Below are positions 40,995 through 50,427 of a stretch of DNA of 64,000 nucleotides, piece after piece. The translations under genes were made by a program, and so were the position numbers. How positions within the stretch are numbered: the first letter of the stretch is position 1; each line of letters starts with the position of its first letter. The notes below the pieces were generated by a model. It was not told where the DNA came from, searched no databases, and saw only the letters and a program-made list of their open reading frames with translations. The stretch is from an uncultured Flavobacteriaceae bacterium (GTDB lineage: Bacteria; Bacteroidota; Bacteroidia; Flavobacteriales; Flavobacteriaceae). Where the stretch lies: positions 1 through 64,000 of the forward strand of contig CASIAE010000008.1 of NCBI GenBank assembly GCA_949372605.1, written 5' to 3'.

Positions 40995-41297
40995 ATGGCT
41001 AACTCAAAAAGAAACTTCGAACCACAATTACTTGGAAAAGTTTTGAGTGAAATTGTCGAATCAAAAGCACTCAATAGAGGAATCACCAACGAGAAAATCA
41101 ATGGCCTTTGGAACCAACTTTTGGGAGATAATATTTCACAATTCACAGATAAAGTAGAGCTAAGAAACGAGACCATATACGTTTCCCTAAGTAGTGCTCC
41201 TCTTAGAGAAGAGCTTAGCTATGGAAAGGAAAAAATAATGCGGATGTTGAATGATGAAATGGGTAAAGAAATAATTAAAAAAATTGTTCTTCGTTAA
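40995..41297 (+). CDS. DUF721 domain-containing protein (DciA-like)
   Basis: 100 aa; [51 protein letters not shown]. Confidence 0.85.
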   Translation: MANSKRNFEPQLLGKVLSEIVESKALNRGITNEKINGLWNQLLGDNISQFTDKVELRNETIYVSLSSAPLREELSYGKEKIMRMLNDEMGKEIIKKIVLR

Positions 41298-41713
41298 TAC
41301 ATTTCGCGCGCCGAAAAATGAAAAGCGCACTCGATACTGGCATTTTCATCACTATCAGAACCATGAACTGCATTTTCTCCAACTGAAGAAGCATAAAGCT
41401 TACGGATCGTTCCCTCTGCTGCTTCAGCAGGATTGGTTGCTCCGATGAGTTTTCTAAAATCGTCTACTGCGTTGTCTTTTTCAAGAATGGCAGCAAGAAT
41501 AGGTCCACGGGTCATAAATTGAATCAATTCTCCGAAAAAAGGACGTTCTTTATGAACAGCATAAAAAGCCTCTGCTTCAATTTTAGAAAACTTTGTCAAT
41601 TTCATTGAAACAATATTAAAACCAGTTGTGATGATTTTATTTAGTATCACACCGATATAACCTTTCTCAATCCCATCAGGCTTGATCATTGTAAAAGTTC
41701 TGTTTTTTGGCAT
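41294..41713 (-). CDS. ndk: Nucleoside diphosphate kinase
   Basis: [43 protein letters not shown]. Confidence 0.97.
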   Translation of the reverse strand: MPKNRTFTMIKPDGIEKGYIGVILNKIITTGFNIVSMKLTKFSKIEAEAFYAVHKERPFFGELIQFMTRGPILAAILEKDNAVDDFRKLIGATNPAEAAEGTIRKLYASSVGENAVHGSDSDENASIECAFHFSAREMY

Positions 41714-41733
41714 CTGAATATTTTTTTATTCTG

Positions 41734-41741
41734 CAAATGTA
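41734..41741 (-). promoter_or_regulatory. -7 box TACATTTG upstream of ndk
   Basis: Reverse complement of caaatgta; TAnnTTTG. Confidence 0.45.
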
Positions 41742-41829
41742 TAAAAATTGTAACCCTTTAAAGAATTGAATACAATGAAAAATTCTCTTTATCTATTTAT
41801 ATTTAAAACAAGGCAACTTAAAAATTTGG

Positions 41830-41837
41830 TATATTTG
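41830..41837 (+). promoter_or_regulatory. -7 box TATATTTG 5 nt before the DHH gene ATG
   Basis: tatatttg-agctt-ATG. Confidence 0.5.
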
Positions 41838-41842
41838 AGCTT

Positions 41843-42853
41843 ATGAAAAAACAACTGCTAGAGGAATTCATTCAAATCCTAAACACCTCGAAAAAAGTCG
41901 TTATTATTCCCCACAAAAATCCTGACGGAGATGCTTTAGGAAGCACCTTGGCGCTTAATTTCTTTTTAAACAAAACTGGGCATCAATCTTCTCCTATTTC
42001 ACCTAACGAATACCCTGATTTTCTTAACTGGCTTCCAGGGCAAGAAGGGATATTAAAACACACTACTGAAACAAATAAAGCCGTCGAACTCATCAAAGCA
42101 GCCGATTTAATTTTCACACTCGACTTCAATAGCTTGGGTCGTGTTGAATTACTAGAACCGCACATCAATGCGAGCGGCGCAAAAAAAATAATGATTGACC
42201 ATCATCAAGACCCAAGTGATTATGCAGATATAATGTATTCTGACTCGAATATTGGCTCTACCTGCGAAATGGTTTACAATTTAATTTCTCAGTTAAACGC
42301 AGCACAAATTGATCAAAAAATTGCCACTTGTCTCTATACTGGCATCATGACTGATTCGGGTTCATTTCGTTTTCCCTCGACCACTTCAAAGACCCATCAT
42401 GTCATTGCAGAATTGATAGACAAAGGAGCGAATCATTCCGAAATTCATCAAAATATTTATGACACTTTCACCTTTGATCGTTTGCGACTCCTAGGAACAG
42501 CCTTAACCAATTTGAAGAAAATTAAGGAACTACCTGTCGTCTATATTACAATTTCTCAAGAAGAACTTAATAAAAATAATTTCAAGAAAGGAGACACTGA
42601 AGGTTTTGTCAATTATGGCCTCAGCCTTGTTGGGATTTCAATGGCAGTAATTATGATTGAAAACGAGCAGGAGCAAATAATAAAAATGTCTTTTAGATCT
42701 AAAGGGGCTTTCTCTGTAAATGATTTTGCAAGAACATATTTCAATGGAGGAGGACATCACAATGCAGCTGGTGGTGCCTCTAAACTTAGCTTGTCGGAAA
42801 CTGAATCGAAATTTATAAATTCTATTTCAAAAGTCAAAAATCTACTTAAATGA
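41843..42853 (+). CDS. DHH-family phosphoesterase (NrnA-like bifunctional oligoribonuclease/PAP phosphatase)
   Basis: IIPHKNPDGDALGSTLAL; MIDHHQDPSDYAD; YFNGGGHHNAAGG. Confidence 0.93.
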   Translation: MKKQLLEEFIQILNTSKKVVIIPHKNPDGDALGSTLALNFFLNKTGHQSSPISPNEYPDFLNWLPGQEGILKHTTETNKAVELIKAADLIFTLDFNSLGRVELLEPHINASGAKKIMIDHHQDPSDYADIMYSDSNIGSTCEMVYNLISQLNAAQIDQKIATCLYTGIMTDSGSFRFPSTTSKTHHVIAELIDKGANHSEIHQNIYDTFTFDRLRLLGTALTNLKKIKELPVVYITISQEELNKNNFKKGDTEGFVNYGLSLVGISMAVIMIENEQEQIIKMSFRSKGAFSVNDFARTYFNGGGHHNAAGGASKLSLSETESKFINSISKVKNLLK

Positions 42854-43395
42854 ATAATATTAAGATTTTCATGCTTACCGTTATTTTGTTCCTAGGATGC
42901 AAAGAGCTAGAGCCTCGACGTCCAATTAACAAGCAAAAGCAGTTTTTCTTGAAAGAATCTGCGATAAGAAATAAAACCACTTTATCGGTAGAACAAACTC
43001 TTTTTAAAAAAATAATAAAAAAAGAACAAAATTTTGAATTTAAAATTTCCCCAAAAGGATTTTGGTATGCTTTTAAAAAAGAGACCAATGAATCTTTATT
43101 TGTTCCTGAACGCGGAGATCGCGTCACATTTTCCTATAGAATTGAAGACTTAAATAAAAACTTATTGTATGATGAAGCAGCCTTAGGAGTTGTATCTTTT
43201 TTCATTGACCAAGAAGACTTGATACCAGCCCTTCGGGAGGGAATTAAGGTCATGAAGTCAGGAGATGTTGTAGTTTTTCTTTTTCCTTCCTACCTTTGCT
43301 ATGGATATCAGGGAGATGGTGATAAAATTGGAATCAACCAACCACTTCGTTTTACCATTGAACTTTTAAAACTTGAAAAAAATAAAAACCCATGA
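42850..43395 (+). CDS. gldI: Gliding motility-associated FKBP-type peptidylprolyl isomerase GldI
   Basis: ILFLGCKELEPRRPI; FKBP fold segment ALREGIKVMKSGDVVVFLFPSYLCYGYQGDGDKIGINQPLRFTIELL. Confidence 0.85.
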   Translation: MNNIKIFMLTVILFLGCKELEPRRPINKQKQFFLKESAIRNKTTLSVEQTLFKKIIKKEQNFEFKISPKGFWYAFKKETNESLFVPERGDRVTFSYRIEDLNKNLLYDEAALGVVSFFIDQEDLIPALREGIKVMKSGDVVVFLFPSYLCYGYQGDGDKIGINQPLRFTIELLKLEKNKNP

Positions 43396-44471
43396 AAAAT
43401 ATGAAATTAGTTGGATTGCTTATAATTGCACTAGTAATGAGTTGCGACACAGAATATCCCGATCTTGATTCTGGATTGTATGCTGACCTAGAAACCAACA
43501 AAGGAAATGTCATCTTAAGACTGGAAATGGAAAAAACACCCATTACTGTCGCCAATTTTGTTTCCCTAAGCGAAGGAGATAATACAGAAGTTGCTGAAGA
43601 ATTTAACGGAAAAAAATATTATAACGGTTTACTATTTCACAGGGTTCTAAAAGACTTTATGGTTCAAGGTGGGGATCCTACTGGCATAGGAACTGGAGGC
43701 CCTGGCTATAGTTTTGACGATGAATTTACAGATTTAACGCACAGTGGTCCTGGTATACTTTCAATGGCCAATTCTGGACCGGCAACTAACGGAAGTCAGT
43801 TTTTCATCACCTATAAAGAAACTTCATGGTTAAATGGGAAGCATACAGTATTTGGAAAGGTTGTAAAAGGTCAGGAAGTTGTTGATAGCATTGCTCAAAA
43901 TGACACCATTAAAAAAATTACTATCATACGAAAAGGAAGTGACGCTCGTAGTTTCGATGCTCCTAAAGTTTTCTCAAGTTATTTTGCTAACAAAGCCATT
44001 GTAGAAAAAGAGAAAGCAGAAAAGTCAGCTGCAATGATCAAAGAAACTGTTGCACGATTTGAAAATCAAAAATCACAAGCAACGACCACTGCTTCTGGGT
44101 TACAATATTTTATTAGTGAAAAAGGAACGGGTGCAAAAGTAACCACTACCGACAAAGCATTGACTCACTATGCTGTTTATTTTGCAGATGGGGTGGTCCT
44201 GGAAACTAGCAACTTAAAAACTGCAGAAGCACTTGGCATCGTTGATGAAAACAAAAAAGCTGCTGGGCAATATCAGCCAATTCCTGCAGATGTAGGTGCT
44301 GAAGCAAGAATGATTGAAGGTTTTAAAGAAGGGTTAAAACTATTAAGTGCGGGAGATAAAGCAACACTTTTCCTTCCATATGACATCGCATATGGAGAGA
44401 ATGGCAACGGTGGTATTCCGCCAAAATCTGACTTGGTATTTGAAGTTGAGATTGTTGAGCTAATTAAATAG
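43392..44471 (+). CDS. Peptidylprolyl isomerase with N-terminal cyclophilin and C-terminal FKBP domains
   Basis: Cyclophilin YYNGLLFHRVLKDFMVQGGDPTGIGTGGPGY...NGSQFFITYKETSWLNGKHTVFGKV, then FKBP RMIEGFKEGLKLLSAGDKATLFLPYDIAYGENGNGGIPPKSDLVFEVEIVEL. Confidence 0.92.
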   Translation: MKNMKLVGLLIIALVMSCDTEYPDLDSGLYADLETNKGNVILRLEMEKTPITVANFVSLSEGDNTEVAEEFNGKKYYNGLLFHRVLKDFMVQGGDPTGIGTGGPGYSFDDEFTDLTHSGPGILSMANSGPATNGSQFFITYKETSWLNGKHTVFGKVVKGQEVVDSIAQNDTIKKITIIRKGSDARSFDAPKVFSSYFANKAIVEKEKAEKSAAMIKETVARFENQKSQATTTASGLQYFISEKGTGAKVTTTDKALTHYAVYFADGVVLETSNLKTAEALGIVDENKKAAGQYQPIPADVGAEARMIEGFKEGLKLLSAGDKATLFLPYDIAYGENGNGGIPPKSDLVFEVEIVELIK

Positions 44472-44489
44472 ATAAAGAACAAACCACAG

Positions 44490-44519
44490 AAGCCCGTTGT
44501 TTAAAATGGGCTTTTTTTA
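44490..44519 (+). terminator. Intrinsic terminator after the PPIase operon
   Basis: agcccgttgtttaaaatgggctttttttat hairpin plus T tract. Confidence 0.75.
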
Positions 44520-44528
44520 TTTAATGGA

Positions 44529-45587
44529 ATGAAAAATAAAACCAGTCTTCTACTTTGGATTTCTATTTTACCTCAGCTCCTTTTTATTTATTATATCCGA
44601 AGGAACCCTGAGTGGGTTGAATCCTACTACAGTGAAAAAATTTACCCCCTTGTTTATAAACTGCACGGAGGGTTCTTTAATCTATTTTCTTTTTCTGTTG
44701 GAGATCTTTTATATTTTTTTATGATTTTTTTTTCAATCAGGTATTTCTATAAATTCTTCACCTTCGAGGTTAAAAAACCACTTCTTATTATTCGAGAAAT
44801 CGGTGCTTTAGTTGCTTTAATTTCTCTTTTGTTTCATCTTACATGGGGAATTAATTATCACAGAAAACCATTGAACGAGCAGATGGGAATGAGTATCGAA
44901 TATGATCAAACTGATTTAGAAAATACACTAAATTATCTGGTCACAAAGTCTAACGAGCTTCACCTGAGTCTGGTGGGAATTGACAGTTTAGCTGTTGATT
45001 TCCCTTATTCGAAAGAGGAATTGTTTGAGAAAACAGTTTCTTTTGACCCCCTAACGAACAATCAACTGGAGGAAATATACAAGGTGAAAAAATCACTATT
45101 TAGTCTCCCGTTAACCTACATGGGTTATTCCGGTTATTTGAATCCAATAACATTGGAGGCACAAGTGAATAGTAAAATTCCAAAGGTCAGTTTCATCACA
45201 ACAATTCTTCACGAAACTGCACATCAAATGGGTTACGCCTCAGAAAAAGAAGCCAATTTTATTGCATTTTTCTCAGCAATTAATAGTGAAGACCCCTACG
45301 TTCAATATGCTGGCTATACATTTGCAATAAGATATTGTTATGGTAATTTGTTGATATCCGATCGCAAAAAAGCAATTGAAATAATTGGAAACCTGAATCC
45401 GGGGATCATCAAAAACATCAGAGTTGTCAATCGATTTTGGTTGGACTATAAAAATCCATTGAGACCTATTTTTAAAAAATCATATGATGAATACCTCAAA
45501 GTCAACGGTCAAAAAAGTGGAATAATGAGTTATAACGAAATGGTTGGATTGGTCATTAATCATCATAAAAAATCCATTAAGAAGTAA
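44529..45587 (+). CDS. DUF3810 domain-containing membrane protein
   Basis: N-terminal TM helices; TTILHETAHQMGYASEKEANFIAFFS (HExxH-like) motif. Confidence 0.88.
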   Translation: MKNKTSLLLWISILPQLLFIYYIRRNPEWVESYYSEKIYPLVYKLHGGFFNLFSFSVGDLLYFFMIFFSIRYFYKFFTFEVKKPLLIIREIGALVALISLLFHLTWGINYHRKPLNEQMGMSIEYDQTDLENTLNYLVTKSNELHLSLVGIDSLAVDFPYSKEELFEKTVSFDPLTNNQLEEIYKVKKSLFSLPLTYMGYSGYLNPITLEAQVNSKIPKVSFITTILHETAHQMGYASEKEANFIAFFSAINSEDPYVQYAGYTFAIRYCYGNLLISDRKKAIEIIGNLNPGIIKNIRVVNRFWLDYKNPLRPIFKKSYDEYLKVNGQKSGIMSYNEMVGLVINHHKKSIKK

Positions 45588-45612
45588 TCCAGTATTTTAG
45601 ATCAGGGAAATG

Positions 45613-45620
45613 TATCTTTG
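45613..45620 (+). promoter_or_regulatory. -7 box TATCTTTG 4 nt before the RNA methyltransferase ATG
   Basis: tatctttg-agct-ATG. Confidence 0.5.
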
Positions 45621-45624
45621 AGCT

Positions 45625-46404
45625 ATGGATTTTATAACAAAAATAACAAGTAGCCAAAATCCCGCTATTAAAAGATTAAAACTTTTGTTAGTTAAGTCTA
45701 GGGAAAGAAAAAAGAAAAGCTGTTTCGTAATTGAAGGCGAACGCGAATTGCTCCGCGCAATGGAAAAAGGCTATCAATTGGAAAGTATCTTTGTTAAAGA
45801 AAAATATTTAAAAGATTTTCAGCTTAAAATCAAAGCACACTTTTTTGAATTAAATGAAGCACTTTTTGACAGTATTAGTATTCGATCAGGTTCAGAAAAA
45901 ATAATCGCAATTGTAAAGTCTAAAACACATGATTTAGACCAATTAAAATTAAATGAAAATAGCATTGTTTTAGTCGTCGAAGCCCCCGAAAAACCGGGGA
46001 ACATTGGGGCGATACTCCGGACGGCCTCAGCTGCAGGAATGGATGCGGTAATTATTTCAAACCCAAGGACAGACCTCTATCATCCAACAGTTGTCAGAAA
46101 CAGCTTAGGTGGTGTTTTTGCCCTCCCGATTGCACTTGATAGTTCAGAGAATGTGATCAATTATCTCAAAGAAAAAAGTTTAAACATAATGGCGGCGGCT
46201 TTAAATGGAAAAGCTCAAGACTATAAAAAAGTAAGTTATACCCGACCAACAGCTTTAGTTTTTGGAACCGAAGACATGGGCTTGAGTTCTATTTGGTTAG
46301 ATCAAGCAGATGTCATTGTTAAAATTCCAGTAAAACCTCCAATAGATTCATTGAATTTATCCGTTTCGGCAGGGATTTTAATGTATCATGTTATCGGGGA
46401 TTAA
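45625..46404 (+). CDS. TrmH/SpoU family RNA methyltransferase
   Basis: ITSSQNPAIKRLKLLLVKSRERKKKSCFVIEGERELLRA; EAPEKPGNIGAILRTASAAGMDAVI; LVFGTEDMGLSSIW; IPVKPPIDSLNLSVSAGI. Confidence 0.94.
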   Translation: MDFITKITSSQNPAIKRLKLLLVKSRERKKKSCFVIEGERELLRAMEKGYQLESIFVKEKYLKDFQLKIKAHFFELNEALFDSISIRSGSEKIIAIVKSKTHDLDQLKLNENSIVLVVEAPEKPGNIGAILRTASAAGMDAVIISNPRTDLYHPTVVRNSLGGVFALPIALDSSENVINYLKEKSLNIMAAALNGKAQDYKKVSYTRPTALVFGTEDMGLSSIWLDQADVIVKIPVKPPIDSLNLSVSAGILMYHVIGD

Positions 46405-46444
46405 TTTTGAATAAACAAAATTTTTCAAGTACCTTTAGTTAAAG

Positions 46445-48646
46445 ATGATGGTTAGCGAAGAAATAGAGAATAAAGAAATTGCAAAGCAATACAAAGAGCT
46501 TTTGCGAATCAGTTATCAAACGCTAACCAAAGAGGATAAGAAAATGATCCGGGCTGCTTTTGACACAGCAGTTGATGCGCATAAAACCCAACGAAGAAAA
46601 ACTGGAGAAGCCTATGTTTTTCACCCCATTAGCGTTGCGAAAATAGTTGCTCACCAAATTGGAATGGATGCCACCTCCATTGCCTCCGCTTTGCTTCACG
46701 ATGTAGTCGAAGATACAGAATACGGTTTGGAAGACATCGGAAGGCTTTTTGGGACAAACGTTTCTAAAATTGTTGATGGACTTACAAAAATATCTAATCT
46801 TAAAAAAGACAAAGATATCTCCCTACAGGCTGAGAATTTCAGAAAAATGTTACTGACCCTAAATGATGATGTTCGTGTCATTATCATTAAGATTGCCGAC
46901 CGTTTGCACAACATGCAGACCTTGGGAGGAATGCCCGAACACAAGCAGCTAAAAATCGCCTCAGAGACCCTCTATATTTATGCCCCGATGGCACATCGCA
47001 TTGGGCTTTACAATATCAAAACTGAGCTTGAAGATTTAAGTTTTAAATACATTGAACCCAATCGTTTTGATTCTATTAAGAATAACATAGAAGAAAGTAG
47101 AGAAGTTCAAGACCAATATATAAAGTCATTTTCTGGAATTATCGAAATGGCGCTCGATAAAGAACGATTGAAATACCAAGTTAAGGGAAGGAGTAAATCG
47201 ATCTTTTCTATTCACCGAAAAATGCTTAGTCAAAACATAACTTTTGAAGAGATTTTTGACAAATTTGCCATCCGGATAATTTATAAAGCCACCCATAAAA
47301 ACGAAAAGTTTTTGGCGTGGAAGATTTATTCTATAATAACGGACCATTTTGTGCCTAACCCCACCCGACTGAGAGATTGGATTACTGGACCAAAATCGAA
47401 TGGATACGAAGCGCTACACGTAACTGTTATGGGGCCTGAAAACAAGTGGATAGAAATTCAAATACGCTCTGAACGTATGCATGAGATCGCTGAAAAGGGA
47501 TATGCAGCTCATTACAAATACAAACACGGAGAACAAAAAGATATCGGTATTGAAGGCTGGCTAGATAAGCTCCAAGAAGTTATTGAAAATAATACTGAAA
47601 ATGCAATTGATTTTGTAGAAAGTTTTAAGCTAAATCTTTATGCAAAAGAAATTTTTGTTTTTACCCCCGATGGAGAATTAAAATCGCTTCCTAAAGGAGC
47701 TACTGCTCTCGATTTTGCCTTTAGTATTCATACTGAAATAGGAATGAAAACTCGTGGCGCTAGGGTTAACGGAAAGTTAGTTCCACTTAGCAGGGTTTTA
47801 AAAAGTGGTGAACTTGTTGAAATCATGACTTCTGAGAGCATCAAACCAAGTGCTAACTGGTTTGATTTTGTGATAACTTCTAGGGCAAAATCAAAAATAA
47901 AATCTTCCTTAAACGAAGAAAAAAAAAGAATTGCAGAGGACGGAAGAGAGCTCTTAAGAAGGAAACTAAAGCAGCTTAAAATAACTCTAAATGAAAAGAC
48001 AACGAGCTATATGCTTCGTTTTTTTAAGCTCAACAGCAGTTTAGATCTTTTTTATCGTGTGGGTATAGGCACCATTGACAACAAACAATTAAAAAACTTT
48101 TATTCGGAATACAACAACAGCTTTTTAAATTTCTTTAAAAAGAGAATTAGAAAGAAAAACACTTTACCTAGAAAAGACACAAAGGACATCACACAAAAAT
48201 TTGATACCCTAGTGTTTGGTAAAGAAAAAGAGAATTTGAAACATTCTTTATCGCCTTGTTGCAATCCAATTGCTGGGGAAGAAGTATTTGGGTTTATCAC
48301 AATCAATGAAGGAGTTAAAGTTCACAAAAAAGAATGTCCTAATGCCCTTTCTCTTCAATCTAACTATGCCTATCGTATTATTTCTGCCAAATGGATAGAT
48401 TATTCTTCTGATGAGTTTACAGTAAATCTTAAGCTTTCTGGAATCGACAATATGGGTATCGTAAGCGATGTAACCCGTCTGATTTCAAATCAAATGAATG
48501 TGAATATTGTTAAATTAAGTTTTGATAGCGATGATGGGATATTTACGGGTGTTATTCGCGTAAGTGTTAAGAACAAAACAATATTAAATCGACTACTGGA
48601 AAACCTTCTGAAGATTAAAGGAATCGATAAAGTTATGAGAGATTAA
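46445..48646 (+). CDS. Bifunctional (p)ppGpp synthetase/hydrolase, RelA/SpoT
   Basis: HD region ASALLHDVVEDTEYG; synthetase region GPKSNGYEALHVTVMGPENKWIEIQIRSERMHEIAEKGYAAHYKYK; TGS and ACT domains. Confidence 0.96.
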   Translation: MMVSEEIENKEIAKQYKELLRISYQTLTKEDKKMIRAAFDTAVDAHKTQRRKTGEAYVFHPISVAKIVAHQIGMDATSIASALLHDVVEDTEYGLEDIGRLFGTNVSKIVDGLTKISNLKKDKDISLQAENFRKMLLTLNDDVRVIIIKIADRLHNMQTLGGMPEHKQLKIASETLYIYAPMAHRIGLYNIKTELEDLSFKYIEPNRFDSIKNNIEESREVQDQYIKSFSGIIEMALDKERLKYQVKGRSKSIFSIHRKMLSQNITFEEIFDKFAIRIIYKATHKNEKFLAWKIYSIITDHFVPNPTRLRDWITGPKSNGYEALHVTVMGPENKWIEIQIRSERMHEIAEKGYAAHYKYKHGEQKDIGIEGWLDKLQEVIENNTENAIDFVESFKLNLYAKEIFVFTPDGELKSLPKGATALDFAFSIHTEIGMKTRGARVNGKLVPLSRVLKSGELVEIMTSESIKPSANWFDFVITSRAKSKIKSSLNEEKKRIAEDGRELLRRKLKQLKITLNEKTTSYMLRFFKLNSSLDLFYRVGIGTIDNKQLKNFYSEYNNSFLNFFKKRIRKKNTLPRKDTKDITQKFDTLVFGKEKENLKHSLSPCCNPIAGEEVFGFITINEGVKVHKKECPNALSLQSNYAYRIISAKWIDYSSDEFTVNLKLSGIDNMGIVSDVTRLISNQMNVNIVKLSFDSDDGIFTGVIRVSVKNKTILNRLLENLLKIKGIDKVMRD

Positions 48647-48655
48647 TTTTACGCT

Positions 48656-48663
48656 TATCTTTG
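48656..48663 (+). promoter_or_regulatory. -7 box TATCTTTG 6 nt before the fur ATG
   Basis: tatctttg-taaagt-ATG. Confidence 0.5.
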
Positions 48664-48669
48664 TAAAGT

Positions 48670-49122
48670 ATGGAACCTAATAAATCAAGTCAAGAAATAG
48701 TAAAAGAAGTTTTTATAAATTTCCTAAGTAAGCATTTGCATCGCAAAACCCCTGAACGTTTTGCGATTCTTTATGAGGTTTACGATAACAAGGAGCACTT
48801 TGATATCGAGACGCTATACATTACGATGAAAAACAAAAACTATCGTGTTAGTCGAGCGACTTTATACAATACGATAGAGTTATTACTCGAATGTGGCTTG
48901 GTCAGAAAACACCAATTTGGCAAAACACAAGCACAATATGAGAAGTCATATTTTGATCGTCAACATGACCATGTAATCTTTACGGATACCGGAGAAGTTA
49001 AGGAATTCTGTGATCCCCGAATTCAAAATATAAAAAAGACTATAGAAGAAATTTTTGATATCGATATTCACAATCATTCTTTATACTTTTATGGCACAAA
49101 AAAAAAAAAAACTATAATATAA
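48670..49122 (+). CDS. fur: Fur family transcriptional regulator
   Basis: HRKTPERFAILYEVYDNKEHFDIETLYITMKNKNYRVSRATLYNTIELLLECGLVRKHQFGKTQAQYE; next to purA. Confidence 0.93.
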   Translation: MEPNKSSQEIVKEVFINFLSKHLHRKTPERFAILYEVYDNKEHFDIETLYITMKNKNYRVSRATLYNTIELLLECGLVRKHQFGKTQAQYEKSYFDRQHDHVIFTDTGEVKEFCDPRIQNIKKTIEEIFDIDIHNHSLYFYGTKKKKTII

Positions 49123-49123
49123 T

Positions 49124-50395
49124 ATGCCAGTAGATTTATTGCTAGGACTCCAATGGGGCGACGAAGGAAAAGGAAAAATAGTTGATGTATTGACAAAGTC
49201 CTATGATATAATAGCCCGATTCCAAGGAGGTCCCAATGCAGGACATACACTTGAATTTGAAGGAATAAAACACGTTTTACACACAATTCCATCTGGAATA
49301 TTTCACCCAGAAGTAGTGAACCTCATTGGGAATGGAGTTGTGATTGATCCCGTTGTTTTTAAACGAGAGTTGGACAACCTTGCTCCTTACAAAATCAATT
49401 ATCGTGAGAAATTATTAATCTCAAAGAAAGCACATCTGATTTTACCTACCCACAGACTTTTAGATGCTGCTTCTGAAGCTTCTAAAGGTAAAGCGAAAAT
49501 TGGCTCTACACTTAAAGGTATCGGACCAACCTATATGGATAAGACCGGAAGAAACGGAATTAGAGTAGGTGATATTGTTTCTAAAAACTGGAAAGAAAAA
49601 TACAAATCTTTAGTAGCAAAGCACTTAAAAATGCTGGACTTTTACGATAGTAATATTGAATATGACCTTCCCCTCCTCGAAGAAGAGTTTTTTGAAGGAA
49701 TTAAGGTTCTAAAAGAGTGTAAGTTTGTTGACAGTGAAAACTATCTTCAAAAAGCACAGGAGGCTGGAAAAAACATTCTAGCAGAAGGAGCACAAGGGTC
49801 CCTTTTGGATATTGACTTTGGCACCTATCCTTTTGTAACCTCTTCTACCACCACAGCAGCAGGTGCATGCACAGGATTGGGGATTGCACCCAATAAAATA
49901 AAACAAGTTTATGGTATTTTTAAAGCTTACGCTACCCGTGTAGGAAGCGGGCCTTTTCCGACTGAATTGTTTGATCATGACGGAGAAAGAATGGCCAAAC
50001 TGGGCAATGAATTTGGATCGACTACTGGAAGAGCAAGAAGATGTGGCTGGATCGATTTGGTCGCTTTAAAGTATGCCATTCAGGTTAACGGAGTTACTCA
50101 ATTAATGATGATGAAAGGTGATGTGCTTTCAGGCTTTAAAAAAATTAAACTCTGCAACAGTTACAGAACTTCAGAAGGGTCAATCGACTTTTTTCCTTAC
50201 GATATTTCTCCAGAATTAGTCACTCCAGAATACTTTGAAATGGAAGGATGGAAAGAGGATTTAACTCAAATGACCTCAGAAGATCAGTTTCCAAAATCAT
50301 TTTATGATTATATAGAATTTCTTGAAAAAGAACTTCAAACACCTATTAAAATTGTATCCTTGGGGCCAGATAGAAAACAGACTATTTATAGATAG
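49124..50395 (+). CDS. purA: Adenylosuccinate synthase
   Basis: VDLLLGLQWGDEGKGKIVDVL; GPNAGHTLEFEGIKHVLHTIPSGI; GSTTGRARRCGWIDLVALKYA. Confidence 0.97.
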   Translation: MPVDLLLGLQWGDEGKGKIVDVLTKSYDIIARFQGGPNAGHTLEFEGIKHVLHTIPSGIFHPEVVNLIGNGVVIDPVVFKRELDNLAPYKINYREKLLISKKAHLILPTHRLLDAASEASKGKAKIGSTLKGIGPTYMDKTGRNGIRVGDIVSKNWKEKYKSLVAKHLKMLDFYDSNIEYDLPLLEEEFFEGIKVLKECKFVDSENYLQKAQEAGKNILAEGAQGSLLDIDFGTYPFVTSSTTTAAGACTGLGIAPNKIKQVYGIFKAYATRVGSGPFPTELFDHDGERMAKLGNEFGSTTGRARRCGWIDLVALKYAIQVNGVTQLMMMKGDVLSGFKKIKLCNSYRTSEGSIDFFPYDISPELVTPEYFEMEGWKEDLTQMTSEDQFPKSFYDYIEFLEKELQTPIKIVSLGPDRKQTIYR

Positions 50396-50427
50396 ATTTC
50401 TAACGCTGCTTCATCAATATTTTTATT

